NCBI GenBank assembly: GCA_019914945.1
Contig: CM034102.1
Coordinates: forward strand, 7,863,501-7,927,500
Origin: Typha latifolia
Taxonomy: Eukaryota > Streptophyta > Magnoliopsida > Poales > Typhaceae
Direction: 5' to 3'
DNA: 64,000 bases
Part shown: positions 22,721-33,197 of the stretch, in pieces
How the letters are laid out: every line of letters starts with the position of its first letter
Position numbering within the stretch: the stretch's first letter is position 1
Notes under the pieces: model-generated
The model's database searches: none
What the model was told of the DNA's origin: nothing
The model's input: only the letters and a program-made list of their open reading frames with translations
Made by a program: the position numbers and the translations under genes

Positions 22721-23662
22721 TGATACGATCACACCTCTGGGGCTAAGGCTCTGATACCAGCTTGTTACGATCAGGCACGGAACTTTGAAATTAGATCCCG
22801 AAATATTCTATCGTCGGATCGACGTGAGATTTTGATATCTTGTAGCCTCGTAAAAGAGCTTTCCAACAAATCTAGTTACAGGTGAATCGGAGTTGGGGAT
22901 CTCGAGATATTGTTCATTTAGTGGACGAACATCAGGATGCTCTATTTTGGATTCGTGGATGGAGGCACGAGATCCTAAGTAATGGTGGATGGTGGTGGAC
23001 CGGCGTTAATGTGGTGGCACCGGTGAAAAGTGATGGTGGAACGGTTGTGGTTGATGGAAGGATTAGGGCAAGTGTTGGATAGATTGGACGAAGGGGGAGA
23101 AGAGGGCCACCCCTAAGGGACTAGGGTGATTAGCCGGACGAGGCAGGTTAGAAGCGGCGTCGCCGGGGATTGAGAGAACGGGAGCGAAGAAGACGAAGGA
23201 GGTAAGGCAAAACTCAATCTCAATAATTAATACCTGATTTTGGTTGCCCTACACATCCTTTTATAGGCTAACCAACAACTCACATTAACCCTAAAACATA
23301 ATTTTCGCCGACCACGTTCGAACTCGCCCGACCGCGTTCGAACGCACCGAATTAGCTCTTCTGGATTTGCGAACGCGATGTAAGCATTTGAACGCGTGAT
23401 CGAACGCGCCTGTCGGTATTTGCGAACGCGATGCAGGCGTTCACAGTGCGTTCGAACGCACCGCGTTCGAACGCACAGTACATTCTCTTCTCCACGTTCA
23501 CAACCCCGTTCACAAACCGCGTTCGAACTCACTCCACCCGCGTTCGAACGCGACTTACAGAAAACTTATTTTAATGGAAATTAAACACTAAAACATGAAA
23601 TAAAAACACTCCTAAAGTGAATGCATGTTCGAGACGACGTCGGTGAAGTCCGAATCGTATCA
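22721..23662 (-). mobile_element. Gy1 LTR (antisense) with an embedded PBS copy
   Basis: Starts TGATACGATC and ends AATCGTATCA, 942 bp. The antisense palindrome array lies at about 23305-23560. A PBS copy (antisense GGCTCTGATACCAGC, about 22748-22762) lies inside the LTR about 30 bp from its 3' end in element sense. On its right is the antisense polypurine tract (23663-23690) and integrase, so this is the 3' LTR of a minus-strand element. The left neighbour ACGTG (22716-22720) would be one target duplication; the partner is lost. Confidence 0.85.
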
Positions 23663-24357
23663 ATCCACCACGCTTCCGCAACCTTGTCCTCAAGGTTTGA
23701 AGTTTTGAAAGTGATCCATGATATCTGACTCTAGCTACCAGGTAGACTCGTTAGTAGATTTGCCCAGCCACTCAATTAGCACTTCCGTCTCTAATCTGGT
23801 CCCATGGCGTCTTCTCCTACGGTCTAATACTCGGACCGGTTCAGTGGGGCCATCCTCCTTCATTAGTTCGGGTAAGGCCGAACCCACCACCTGGTTAGGC
23901 CCGATCTGGGCCTTCAATGCTGATACATAGAAGACCGGATGTATCCTGGTTCCTTGAGTAGGTCCAACCGGTAAGCTACCTGGACCGATTCGTTGTAGCA
24001 CTCGGTACGGACCGTAGTACTTGTAACCCAACTTTTGGTTCAAAATTGGTCTCAATGTGGATTGCCGATACAGTTGAGCTCGAACGAACACCAATTGATC
24101 CACCTCAAATTCTCGCTCACGTCGGCCTTTGTCATGAGTTTGCTTCATGCGGTTTTGGGCTGTGGCTAGGTGAGTCTTGAGCAGTCTTAATGTTTCATCT
24201 CGATCAGCAAGCTCCAAGTCAAGCTCGGTCCTATCCGCCGCGAGTCTATCATAGGCACGGAAGACAGGGGGAGTGCGCCCAGAAACCGCCTCAAAGGGGG
24301 TCATGCCGATGCTAGAGTGATGAGCCGTATTGTATGACCACTCAGCCCATGGAAGGA
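23663..24357 (-). pseudogene. Gy1 integrase C-terminal fragment with chromodomain-like tail
   Basis: Minus strand. In element order it starts in PWAEWSYN, followed by MTPFEAVSGRTPPV, the helix-rich LLKTHLATAQNRMKQTHDKG, the GPYRVLQRIG core of the C-terminal domain, and a tail LIEWLGKSTNESTW, a chromodomain-like end. The polyprotein ends near NFKP, followed by the polypurine tract. An open stretch of 189 codons covers 24304-23735, with a stop right after STW. The upstream integrase core is missing because a plus-strand Gy1 LTR abuts at 24358. Confidence 0.85.
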
Positions 24358-25297
24358 TGATACGATTCGGACTTCACCGACGTCGTCTCGAGCATGGATT
24401 CACTTTAGGAGTGTTTTTATTTCATGTTTTAGTGTTTAATTTCCATTAAAATAAGTTTTCTGTAAGTCGCGTTCGAACGCGGGTGGAGTGAGTTCGAACG
24501 CGGTTTGTGAACGGGGTTGTGAACGTGGATAAGAGAATGTACTGTGCGTTCGAACGCGGTGCATTCGAACGCACTGTGAACGCCTACATCGCGTTCGCAA
24601 ATACCGACAGGCGCGTTCGATCACGCGTTCGAACGCCTGCATCGCGTTCGCAAATCCAGAAGAGCTAATTCGGTGCGTTCGAACGCGGTCGAGCGAGTTC
24701 GAACGCGGTCGGCGAAAATTGTGTTTTAGGGTTAATGTGAGTTGTTGGTTAGCCTATAAAAGGATGTGTAGGGCAACCAAAATTATCATTGATTATTGAG
24801 ATTGAGTTTTGCCTTGCCTCCTTCGTCTTCTTCGCTCCCGTTCTCTCAATCCCCGGCGACGCCGCTTCTAACCTCCCTCGTCCGGCTAATCACCCTAGTC
24901 CCTTAGGGGTGGCCCTCTTCTCCCCCTTCGTCCAATCTATCCCACACTTGCCCTAATCCTTCCATCAACCACAACCCTTCCACCATCACTTTTCACCGGT
25001 GCCACCACATTAATGCCGGTCCACCACCATCCACCACTACCTAGGATCTCGTGCCTCCATCCACGAATCCAAACATAGCATCCTGATGTTCGTCCACTAA
25101 ACGAACGATATCTCGAGATCCCCAAATCCGATTCGCCTTTAACTAGATTTGTTGGAAAGATCTTTTACGAGGCTACAACATATCAAAATCTCACATCGAT
25201 CCGACGACAGCATATTTTGGGATCTAATTTCAAAGTTCCGTGCCATATCGTATCAAGCTGGTATCAGAGCCTTAGCCCCAAAGAGAAGATCATATCA
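24358..25297 (+). mobile_element. Gy1 LTR (sense), complete, with duplicated PBS region at its 3' end
   Basis: Starts TGATACGATTCGGACTTC and ends GATCATATCA, 940 bp; start and end form a near 10-bp inverted repeat. The palindrome array is at 24469-24712 and the TATA box CTATAAAAGG at 24754-24763. A first PBS-like TGGTATCAGAGCC lies at 25259-25271, within the LTR, before the true end. It is close to identical to the antisense LTR at 22721-23662, giving an inverted pair. Confidence 0.85.
24469..24712 (+). repeat. TTCGAA palindrome array in a Gy1 LTR
   Basis: GCGTTCGAACGC cores at about 24469, 24547, 24617 and 24675 with variants between, interleaved with the module GCGTTCGCAAATACCGACAG / GTTCGCAAATCCAGAAGAGC. 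The array ends 42 bp before the TATA box. Confidence 0.9.
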
Positions 25298-25300
25298 AGC

Positions 25301-25313
25301 TGGTATCAGAGCC
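25301..25313 (+). other. Primer binding site (initiator tRNA-Met) of the Gy1 element
   Basis: Perfect TGGTATCAGAGCC, 3 bp (AGC) after the LTR end. The 30-bp region containing the earlier copy at 25259 is duplicated, including the flanking TATCAAGC. Confidence 0.85.
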
Positions 25314-25338
25314 ACCTTTCCTCGGACAAGCGCTTCCA

Positions 25339-25427
25339 ATGACGACAACCAGATCCATGGCTGCACGGCGAGATGATGAAGAAGAGATTCTCCCAATAGA
25401 GGAGGGAGAAACGATTGCAAGGACTTC
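25339..25427 (+). pseudogene. Gy1 gag start, truncated
   Basis: Only the first 30 or so codons remain: MTTTRSMAARRDDEEE followed by an acidic stretch. The sequence then switches, at a shared GGACTTCGTGAGTACGG, into the middle of a Co1 LTR. Confidence 0.7.
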
Positions 25428-25943
25428 GTGAGTACGGATAAGATTTTGATTTGGCTATATCTTGGAGATCATATATAAGGATTGTGAAACCCTATCTCTA
25501 GGGGGGCTGAAGAAGCATTATTGAAGGAGACTTCTTGAGGCTACATCGGTTCTTCAACTAACAAGGCTCTTCTCATCTACAAATCTTAATCTTTCATCTT
25601 AAGGGCTATCTAGACGAAAGATCAATCTCGAGGGTTACTGAGATTGGACTTCAATCACGAGAAGCGGTGAATCGTGGGTTCTAGCGAGCAAGACTGAGAG
25701 GAACAAAGTCGTTTGGATCGACGGGTTGTTTTGAGAGTCAGTCTTGTAACTGCTACTATTCTAGTGATTGGTTTTGATCCGAGTTTGGATTCGTGGTTTT
25801 TTTCCGTTTGGGTTTTTCCACGTTAAAATCTTGGCGTTCATCTCTGCTTTCGTTCTTAATATTTCTACGGACTTTTACTTAAGCGAACGAGTGATATCAT
25901 TGCATAGTATTTAGATACATACTTGTGTCTAGGGTTTTTTTCA
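25421..25943 (+). mobile_element. Co1 LTR, 3' half only
   Basis: From GAGTACGGATAAG through the TATA region (ATCATATATAAGG, about 25470) to the LTR end TTTTTTTCA at 25943. The U3 with the palindrome array is missing. It is joined on the left to Gy1 gag by microhomology and followed on the right by Tk-like sequence rather than a PBS. Confidence 0.8.
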
Positions 25944-26073
25944 GTTAGGCTAATAAATCACGTGAAAATAGATAAACATGGTTATAAGGTCCAAATGGCT
26001 CCAAATGGGCTAGGCATATTGGGTTAGGCTCAAACCTAACCCAAATGTTTGGGTGGGCTGCAGGTTGCCCCCA
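25944..26073 (-). mobile_element. Tk LTR fragment (antisense)
   Basis: About 130 bp matching the reverse complement of 49440-49600, including GGTCCAAATGG, TTGGGTTAGGCTCAAACCTA and GTGGGCTGCAG. Confidence 0.65.
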
Positions 26074-26910
26074 GCCAAGATTTTAACGTGGAAAAACCCA
26101 AACGGGAAAAAACCACGGATCCAAACTCGGATCAAAACCAATCACTAGAATAGTAGCAGTTATAAGACTGACTCACAAAACAACCCGTCGATCCAAACGA
26201 CTTTGTTCCTCTCAGTCTTGCTCGCTAGAACCCACGATTCACCGCTTCTCGTGATTGAAGTCCAATCTCAGTAACCCTCGAGATTGATCTTTCGTCTAGA
26301 TAGCCCTTAAGACGAAAGATTAACTTTTGTAGATGAGTGGAACCTTGTTAGTTGAAGAACCGTTGTAGCCTCAAGAAGTCTCCTTCAATAATGCTTCTTC
26401 AACCACCCTAGATATAGGATTTCACAATCCTTATATATGATCTCCAAGATAGAGCAAAATTCAAATTTTATCCATACTCACAAATCCAAGTCTTATCCGT
26501 ACTCACGAAAGTCCAATTTTATCAACCTTCGTTGGTGCGTTCGAACGCGGCCCGGGTGCGTTCGAACAGCATGACTTGAACTCAGGTGCGTTCGAACGAG
26601 CCCGAGTGCATTCGAACGCGACAACTTGAATTCTTTAGGTTACGTTCGAATGCGTTTGTGAAAGCAGCTCTCGGTCGTGAACGCAGTACCCGTGTTTGAA
26701 CGCGTTTGTGAACGCGGCTCTTTGTCTGTGTGAACGCAGTACCCGCGTTCGAACGCGTTTGTGAACGCGGTGTGAACTCGACGGCTTTTCTCCAATAATC
26801 TTGCAATTTTTCAAACCAGAGATATTCTAGACTTGTGTAAAGCTCATATACATGAAAAAAATACACTTAGAATATTTTGTACACAATTGCCAACAAATAA
26901 AAACCTAACA
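26074..26910 (-). mobile_element. 3' LTR of copia A (antisense, 3' end truncated)
   Basis: Ends AAAAACCTAACA at 26910 (TGTTAGG in element sense). Contains the antisense palindrome array (about 26535-26785) and TATA region. The last 120 bp or so of the LTR (CTAGACACAAGTATG side) are missing at the left edge, where a Tk-like fragment abuts. Confidence 0.85.
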
Positions 26911-26924
26911 ATCTCCCCCTTTGG
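26911..26924 (-). other. Polypurine tract of copia A
   Basis: Antisense ATCTCCCCCTTTGG, i.e. CCAAAGGGGGAGAT directly before TGTTAG. A similar purine run (AAAAAGGGGGAG, antisense at about 27236-27250) lies just after the third ORF and could be a second tract. Confidence 0.8.
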
Positions 26925-27267
26925 CAATTTGTGACAAAACACCTAGGTTACAAGTTATTACAAAGACTTCAAATTGAGCAATCAACAAGTCTAGAATATT
27001 TTGCACGTCAATCCCTGCAAATACACATATACCAATCCAAGATCAAGTGAAAGTAACTTGAAATGAATAAAAACAATCCAAACACAAGTTATCAATGGAG
27101 CAAGTTCAAAAATACTTAAACAGACAACGTTCACAATTTATCCAAGCAAAGTTATAAGCAAGATTAGAAAGATAGAAAGACTCTAATAAACTCCCCTATT
27201 ACCATGCTCCCCCCTACACACCTAGACACCTAGACACTCTCCCCCTTTTTGCCACAAATGCCAAAGA

Positions 27268-27988
27268 CTAGGAACTCGGAGGAAACTGACGCTGAAGAAT
27301 CGTCAACACAGAGTCAAGTACAGTCCCCTGACGAGCTTGCTCAGCTCGTAAATCAGTCACTGCCGAATGGAGATCCCGCACTTGAGTACTAAGCTGATCG
27401 AAACGATTAGAGTACTGTGGTAACTCCCCCTCAGAGTGAGATGTGTCACCGTCAGAGCTATCATCAGAATTGTCAGGGTGCGATGAGCGACCAGCGGCGG
27501 AAGAGGACGGCTTGAGAGGAGACGACTGGTAGTGAGCTTGACTCCACTTAAGAGTAATCCGATCCAACGGTTTGTGCGAAGTAACGGAAGGTTCCGAAGC
27601 ATCGCACCCCACTCTGAGTGCACAAATTCGTAATAAAGATGCCAAACGGTAACCCTTCACGAGGTGCTTCTTTCTGTTCAGCTATGAGAATCGAATCATA
27701 GATCACCACAGCCAAATCAACAGAGACTCCAGATAACATTGCATTAAGAAGGAATGCACGATCCAGACTGATACTGGAATGTCGAGTCTTGGGAGTAACG
27801 TTGGACAAACAAAACAGGTGAAGCATGCGAGCCACTGGTGTCAGTTTTGCATGCGGCATCATGTTTCCCTTCCAACGTTCCCCTTTGATCAGTACTGTGA
27901 CAGCATATTCATCGACATCAGGAAGTGGAGCAGACGTGGGATACTGGAACTCACCATCAGGAAGACGAAGTTACTTTAACGTGATATC
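27268..27988 (-). pseudogene. Third ORF of copia A (plant transposon / env-like protein), N-terminus deleted
   Basis: Downstream of pol in element order. The readable middle is RAELRLPDGEFQ, KGNMMPHAKLTPVARML, SSISLDRAFLL and GLPFGIFITNL, then after a frameshift a Ser/Asp-rich linker (HPDNSDDSSDGDTSHSE) and a C-terminal heptad-like helix (NRFDQLSTQVRDLHSAVTD...LTILQRQFPPSS), a likely coiled coil. The middle resembles the putative plant transposon protein domain often found downstream of pol in SIRE/Maximus elements, where it is discussed as env-like. The function is unknown. Compared with 48496-49426 the first 115 or so codons are missing, and the junction carries a short templated insertion (27969-27988). 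Confidence 0.75.
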
Positions 27989-28265
27989 ACGTTCAATCAC
28001 ACAAGAAACATCAAGATAGTAACTTTAACGTGATCAAAACTTGAAAACGCACGAAATCAATCAAGATCAAAAGACTTAATTGAATAAAAAAAATAGGAAA
28101 ATTGATGGATGATCATACCTCTTAAAAGTGAAGAAAAACTCAGAAATTCGACCGGAAAGATGCAAGATCCGAGGAGAACTACCCTCTAAAAGGGTTCGAA
28201 CTCAAAAATCTGCGTTCGAACGCTCTTTTTTTTTAAAGTAAAAAGTCTAAAAAAAAATCAAAATG

Positions 28266-29320
28266 TCTTTTTAGAGATGCACTTCTAGAAATTCAAAATA
28301 GATTCAAGACATAGAATATGACAATCGAATGAAATAAGTCATACACAGATCAACCAAATCATCAAAACCATATTATAATCAATTCTAATGCATCACTCAA
28401 AATTAAATTAATCTTGATTGATCATAACAATATGCATATGCAAGGTGAGTATAGATAACATGAAACATTCTTCTTAAATAAACTTTCCTATTTAAACAAT
28501 GATACTACACAGTAGTCAAACCGACTTAGTATTGAAATTTGCACTTTTCGACTTATTCTCCATAACCGAACAGGAATTTTTCCTGTATATTTTTTTTAAT
28601 AAATAAATCATATAGGTGCAATGATGACTTTCACACATGAGTAGGTAGCCTTTTTCTTGTAGTACAAATCAAACAATGTGCGAGAATATATACACAAATA
28701 GCAAAAATTTTATTTAATTTGCAAGTAATGTACTAAGTTAAACTGGACTCTAAACAAGATGGCTTTCACACCAACTCATTGTAGCCCTTTTCAAAAAATC
28801 TTTTTAGAGATGCACTTCTAGAAATTCAAAATAGATTCAAGACATAGAATATGACAATCGAATGAAATAAGTCATACACAGATCAACCAAATCATCAAAA
28901 GCATATTATAATGCATCACTCAAAATTAAATTAATCTTGATTGATCATAACAATATGCATATGCAAGGTGAGTATAGATAACATGAAATATTCTTCTTAA
29001 ATAAACTTTCCTATTTAAACAATGATACAACACAGTAGTCAAATCGACTTAGTATTTAAATTTGCACTTTTCGACTTATTCTCCATAACCGAACAGGAAT
29101 TTTTCCTAGATTATTTTTTTTTATATATAAACCATATAGGTGCAATGATGGCTTTCACACATGAGTAGGTAGGCCTTTTCTTGTAGTACATATCAAACAA
29201 TGTGCCAGAATATATACACAAATAGCAAAATTTTTATTTAATTTGCAAGTAATGTACTGAGTTAAACTGGACTCTAAACAAGATGGCTTTCACACTAACT
29301 CATTGTAGCCCTTTTCATTG
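28266..29320 (-). repeat. 533-bp tandem duplication in the 3' non-coding region of copia A
   Basis: The unit starting TCTTTTTAGAGATGCACTTC at 28266 restarts at 28799 and runs to the ACTCATTGTAGCCCTTTTCA block near 29320. The two units differ at scattered positions. The sister element at 47390-47930 has one copy. Confidence 0.85.
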
Positions 29321-29734
29321 ATCTTTTATGAACACATTTGTGATGACTAAGCATGAGGTCAAACTGTACAAATCAAAGTCAATAGTGAGCTATTTAAAAA
29401 GAATTTCATGATGTCATGCTCACTCAAGAATATACACACGTTATGAGTGCATTAATTTCAATATAATTATCATAGAAGTCGAGAGAGTGAATAACTCAGA
29501 AATGATACAATATACTACAAGATGACAAAATTGACTATAATAACTCATAATCAAGAGAAAAATCATATTTATATGTCAAAAGTATATTATTGAATCTAGG
29601 AGTGCATCAAATTTTTTTTTTATGACAAACACTCTCGACAAATCTGAAACTAAAAATAAAAGAAAATTTCAGAGTAAAGAAAATCTAAAACAAAACATGC
29701 AAACCAAAACACGCAAACCAAAACAAAAGAAAAA

Positions 29735-32700
29735 TCAATCCAAAGCACAAATGCCTAAAGAAGTACAAAGATACTCAAATCTTTGTAAATCCAAAGGTTT
29801 TGTAAATAGATCACCCAACTGTTTCTCTGTCTCAACATGTTCTAGTGCTATTATTTTGTCTTCAACTAACTCGCGTATAAAATGATGTCGGATATCAATA
29901 TGTTTAGTACGCGAGTGTTGAACAGGATTCTTCGATATATTAATAGCACTCATGTTGTCACAATAAAGCACCATAGTATCTTGTTCAATGCCGTAATCTT
30001 TGATCATCTGTTTCATCCATAGTAACTGAGAACAACAACTACCCACTGCAATGTACTCGGCCTCCGCAGTAGATAAAGATATAGAGTTTTGTTTCTTACT
30101 GTGCCAAGCAACTAGATTGTTTTCAATATAAAAACATCCACCAGAGGTACTCTTTCTATCAACACATGAACCTGCCCAATCAGAATCCGTGTATCCAGAT
30201 ATGATAGCTCCCGAGTCATAAGTAAACCAGATACCTAAGTCAACTATGCCACCGACATATTTTATGATACGTTTCACAGTATACAAATGTGTCTCCTTAG
30301 GTTCAGACGGAAACCTAGCACACACATCGACGCTAAATGCAATGTCAGGTCTACTAGTAGTTAAGTACAAAAGACTACCAATCATGCTCCTATACAGTGT
30401 CTGATCAACACTTTGTCCTGAAATATCCTTACCTAGTTTGGTAGTTGTACTCATATGAGTTCTAGCATGTTTTGCATTTTCTAAACCAAATTTAGTCACT
30501 AGATCCTTAGCATACTTGGTTTGAGCGATAAATATCCCTCTTTCCAATTGAGTAATTTGAAGTCCCAAAAAGACCTTCAACTCACCCATCATGCTCATCT
30601 GAAAATGATTATGCATGAGATCAGCAAACTCCTTAGCTAACGATTGACTCGTTGCCCCGAAGACAATGTCATCCACATATATTTGTGCCAAAACTAAACT
30701 TCTGTTCGACCGTCTAATGAACAATGTCTTGTCCACTCCCCCTCGAGTGAACCCCGCATCCACTAAAAAAGTGGTCAACTTCTCATACCAAGCTCTTGGA
30801 GATTGTTTTAGCCCGTAGAGGGCCTTTTTCAGTTTAAACACATGAGAAGAAAATTTTTGATCTTCGAACCCTTTCGGTTGTTCCACATAAACATCTTCAT
30901 TCAGGGTACCATTCAAGAAAGCACTTTTAACATCCATTTGAAACAATTTAAATTTTAAGTGACAAGCAATAGCAAGCAATATACGAATAGATTCTAATCT
31001 AGCAACAAAAGCAAATGTCTCATCAAAATCTATACCCTCAACATGAGTATATCGTTGTGCTACGAGTCTAGCTTTATTTCAAACTATATTGCCATGTTCA
31101 TCACTTTTATTCTTGTAAATCCATTTTGTTCCAATGACGTTCACATTCTTAGGTCTAGGAACTAAATACCAAACATCATTCCTAGAAAATTGCTCTAATT
31201 CCTCATGCATAGCATTAACACAAGAATCGTCTAACAATGCTTCCTTCACATTTTTAGGTTCAAAAGAAGATGTATAACAAGTAAATGATACCTCACTTTG
31301 GATTTGTCATCTTGTCTTAATTGGTTCATTTACGTCTCCGATCACTTGTGACAGTGGATGATTTGATTTCACTCTGGCAGATGGTTCCGGTACGTTGCAG
31401 TCATCTTTGTTCATTTCAACTTTGTCCTCATCCTGATTCTCAATTTCCAGATCAAGCTCCTTTCCAATTTCTTCGTCATATATATCTGCAGAAACAGAAA
31501 TAGGAGTAGCTTCAGTTAAATCAATCGTGGATTCATCTATCATTACATTACCAGATTCCTTCACAATAGAAGTGTTAAAATTAAATATTATGTAGGCTCT
31601 GCTATTATTCGAATATCCTAAGAAGATGCCTTCGTTACTTCTAGTGTCAAATTTAGTCAAATATTCTCGATCACGTAAGATATAGCATTTACTACCAAAA
31701 ACTCGAAAATATTTAACACTAGGTTTCTTACCTTTCCAAATTTCATATGCAGTCAATTTTGTACCTGGTCTTAGATAAACACGATTTATCACATGTATCA
31801 CTGTATTGACCGCCTCTGCCCAAAACCTTTGAGGAACCTTTTTAGCGTGAAGCATAACCCTAGCCATTTCCTGCGCAACTCGGTTCTTTCTTTCCACAAT
31901 CTCGTTCTGTTGTGGAGTTATAGGAGCTGAAAATTCATGTTGAATACCAAGAGAATCGCAAAATATAGAAAAATTTTCATTTTCAAATTCTCTACCATGA
32001 TCAGAACGAATCCTAACTAGGGTAGTAGATTTTTCATTCTGCAATTTTAAGCATAGTGATTTAAAAACTTCAAAGGTTTTAGACTTCTCACGTAGAAAGG
32101 CAACCCAGGTATATCTGGAGTAATCATCGACCATTAAGAAAATATAGCGTTTACCTCCAAGACTTTTCATTTTTGTTGGACCCATCAAGTCCATGTGAAC
32201 TAATTGGAGCACACGGTCGGTGGTAGCTGCATTTACCTTCTTGTGTGAAATACTAGTTTATTTTCCAATTTGACAAGAACCGCAAACCCTTTTTGACATT
32301 TCTTTCATCTTAGGTATTCCTCTTACCACTTCTTGTTTGGACAGAGTAAATAATTCCTTTTGATTCACATGTCCAAGACGTTGATGCCAAAGATCTGCAA
32401 TGTCGAAAGAGGCACTGTTACATTTCAGTTTATGTGACTTTCCAACAACATAGCAATTATCACATGTTCTAGATCCATAACATATAACATTACCACCATG
32501 ATCTAGAATAGTACAATCATTTTTGGAGAATTTACCTCATAATCTTCATCACAAAATTGACTGATACTCAGAAGATTTGCTTTCAAGCCCTTAACATAAA
32601 TAACATTTTTAAGAATAGGAACACCTGGAATACTTACCTTTCCTTTACCTATTACCTTGGATGAATTACCATCTCCGTATGTCACAACTCCCCCTTCATG

Positions 32701-33042
32701 TTTTTTGAGATTAGAAAATAAGGATTTGTCGCCTAACATATGTCTTGAACAGCCACTATCTAAATACCACAAGTCAGAATTTAAAGCTTTCAAGGCAGTA
32801 TGTACAACATAACATTTCAAATCACTTTTCTTGACCCATATGACCTTTGTTTTCATCCCATAAATAAAAGCACTTCTACGTTTTTGCAAAAGTTTGCAAT
32901 GAGGTCGAATATGCCCTAGAATGCTGCAATGACAGCATGTTGGAACAAACCTTTTTCTACTCACCTTTTGTCGAGGAGTGTGACTAGAGTTTACCTTTGG
33001 TACCGTCGAAGTTTCACTAGTTTGTAGATTCAACTTCAGTTT
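29735..33042 (-). pseudogene. Copia A pol: protease, integrase, reverse transcriptase, RNase H
   Basis: Minus-strand Ty1/copia polyprotein. Zinc-knuckle-like CCHCSILGHIRPHC (about 32945-32905), protease LWYLDSGCSRHM (about 32770), integrase with DDYSRYTWVAFL, SDHGREFEN and IVERKNR (one open frame 32212-31307), then RT with [12 protein letters not shown] (about 30690) and RNase H with [16 protein letters not shown] and the ending TSLGICALD. The last open frame (30979-29735, 414 codons) covers most of RT and all of RNase H and is the least damaged pol segment in the window. Stops or frameshifts occur near 31080, 31310, 32260 and 32510. Intact relatives copy genomic RNA into cDNA and insert it in the nucleus. 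Confidence 0.9.
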
Positions 33043-33058
33043 TGATGGATAAAGATAT

Positions 33059-33197
33059 CGAATGGAGGTAGACTTAGTTTTGATGGATAAAGATACCACA
33101 TTGAGGAGGTTCCGTGCCCATCTTAAACTTGCTCAAAATTGTATGAAATAAGTTTATGATCGCAGCCATCGGGAGCAGGAGTTCGACATCAGCAGTT
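33059..33197 (+). pseudogene. Gy2 integrase C-terminal fragment
   Basis: About 140 bp in sense orientation reading MEVDLVLMDKDTTLRRF and LKLAQNCMK, then YDRSHREQEFDIS. It matches 16195-16325 and 62270-62400. Joined to copia A on the left through a templated repeat (see findings) and to an antisense LTR on the right. Confidence 0.8.

Larger units (their letters stand above)
26074..33042 (-). mobile_element. Co1 SIRE-like copia element A (minus), 5' truncated
   Basis: In element order (from 33042 down): protease, integrase, RT and RNase H, a long 3' non-coding region with a 533-bp tandem duplication, a third ORF, a polypurine tract and the 3' LTR. Gag N-terminal part, PBS and 5' LTR are absent; the break at about 33042 joins a gypsy fragment. 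The order PR-IN-RT-RH is the Ty1/copia order. Two zinc knuckles in its sister copies and an ORF after pol fit the SIRE/Maximus lineage. Confidence 0.9.

Noticed and set aside
22882..23082. 66-codon Trp/Gly-rich frame in the antisense Gy1 LTR, also seen at 24937-25125 in reverse
   Set aside because: It is part of the LTR R-U5 region, repeated in each LTR copy, with no sign of coding selection.
25259..25313. tRNA gene fragments
   Set aside because: TGGTATCAGAGCC sequences are primer binding sites complementary to initiator tRNA-Met; no tRNA body or A/B boxes surround them.
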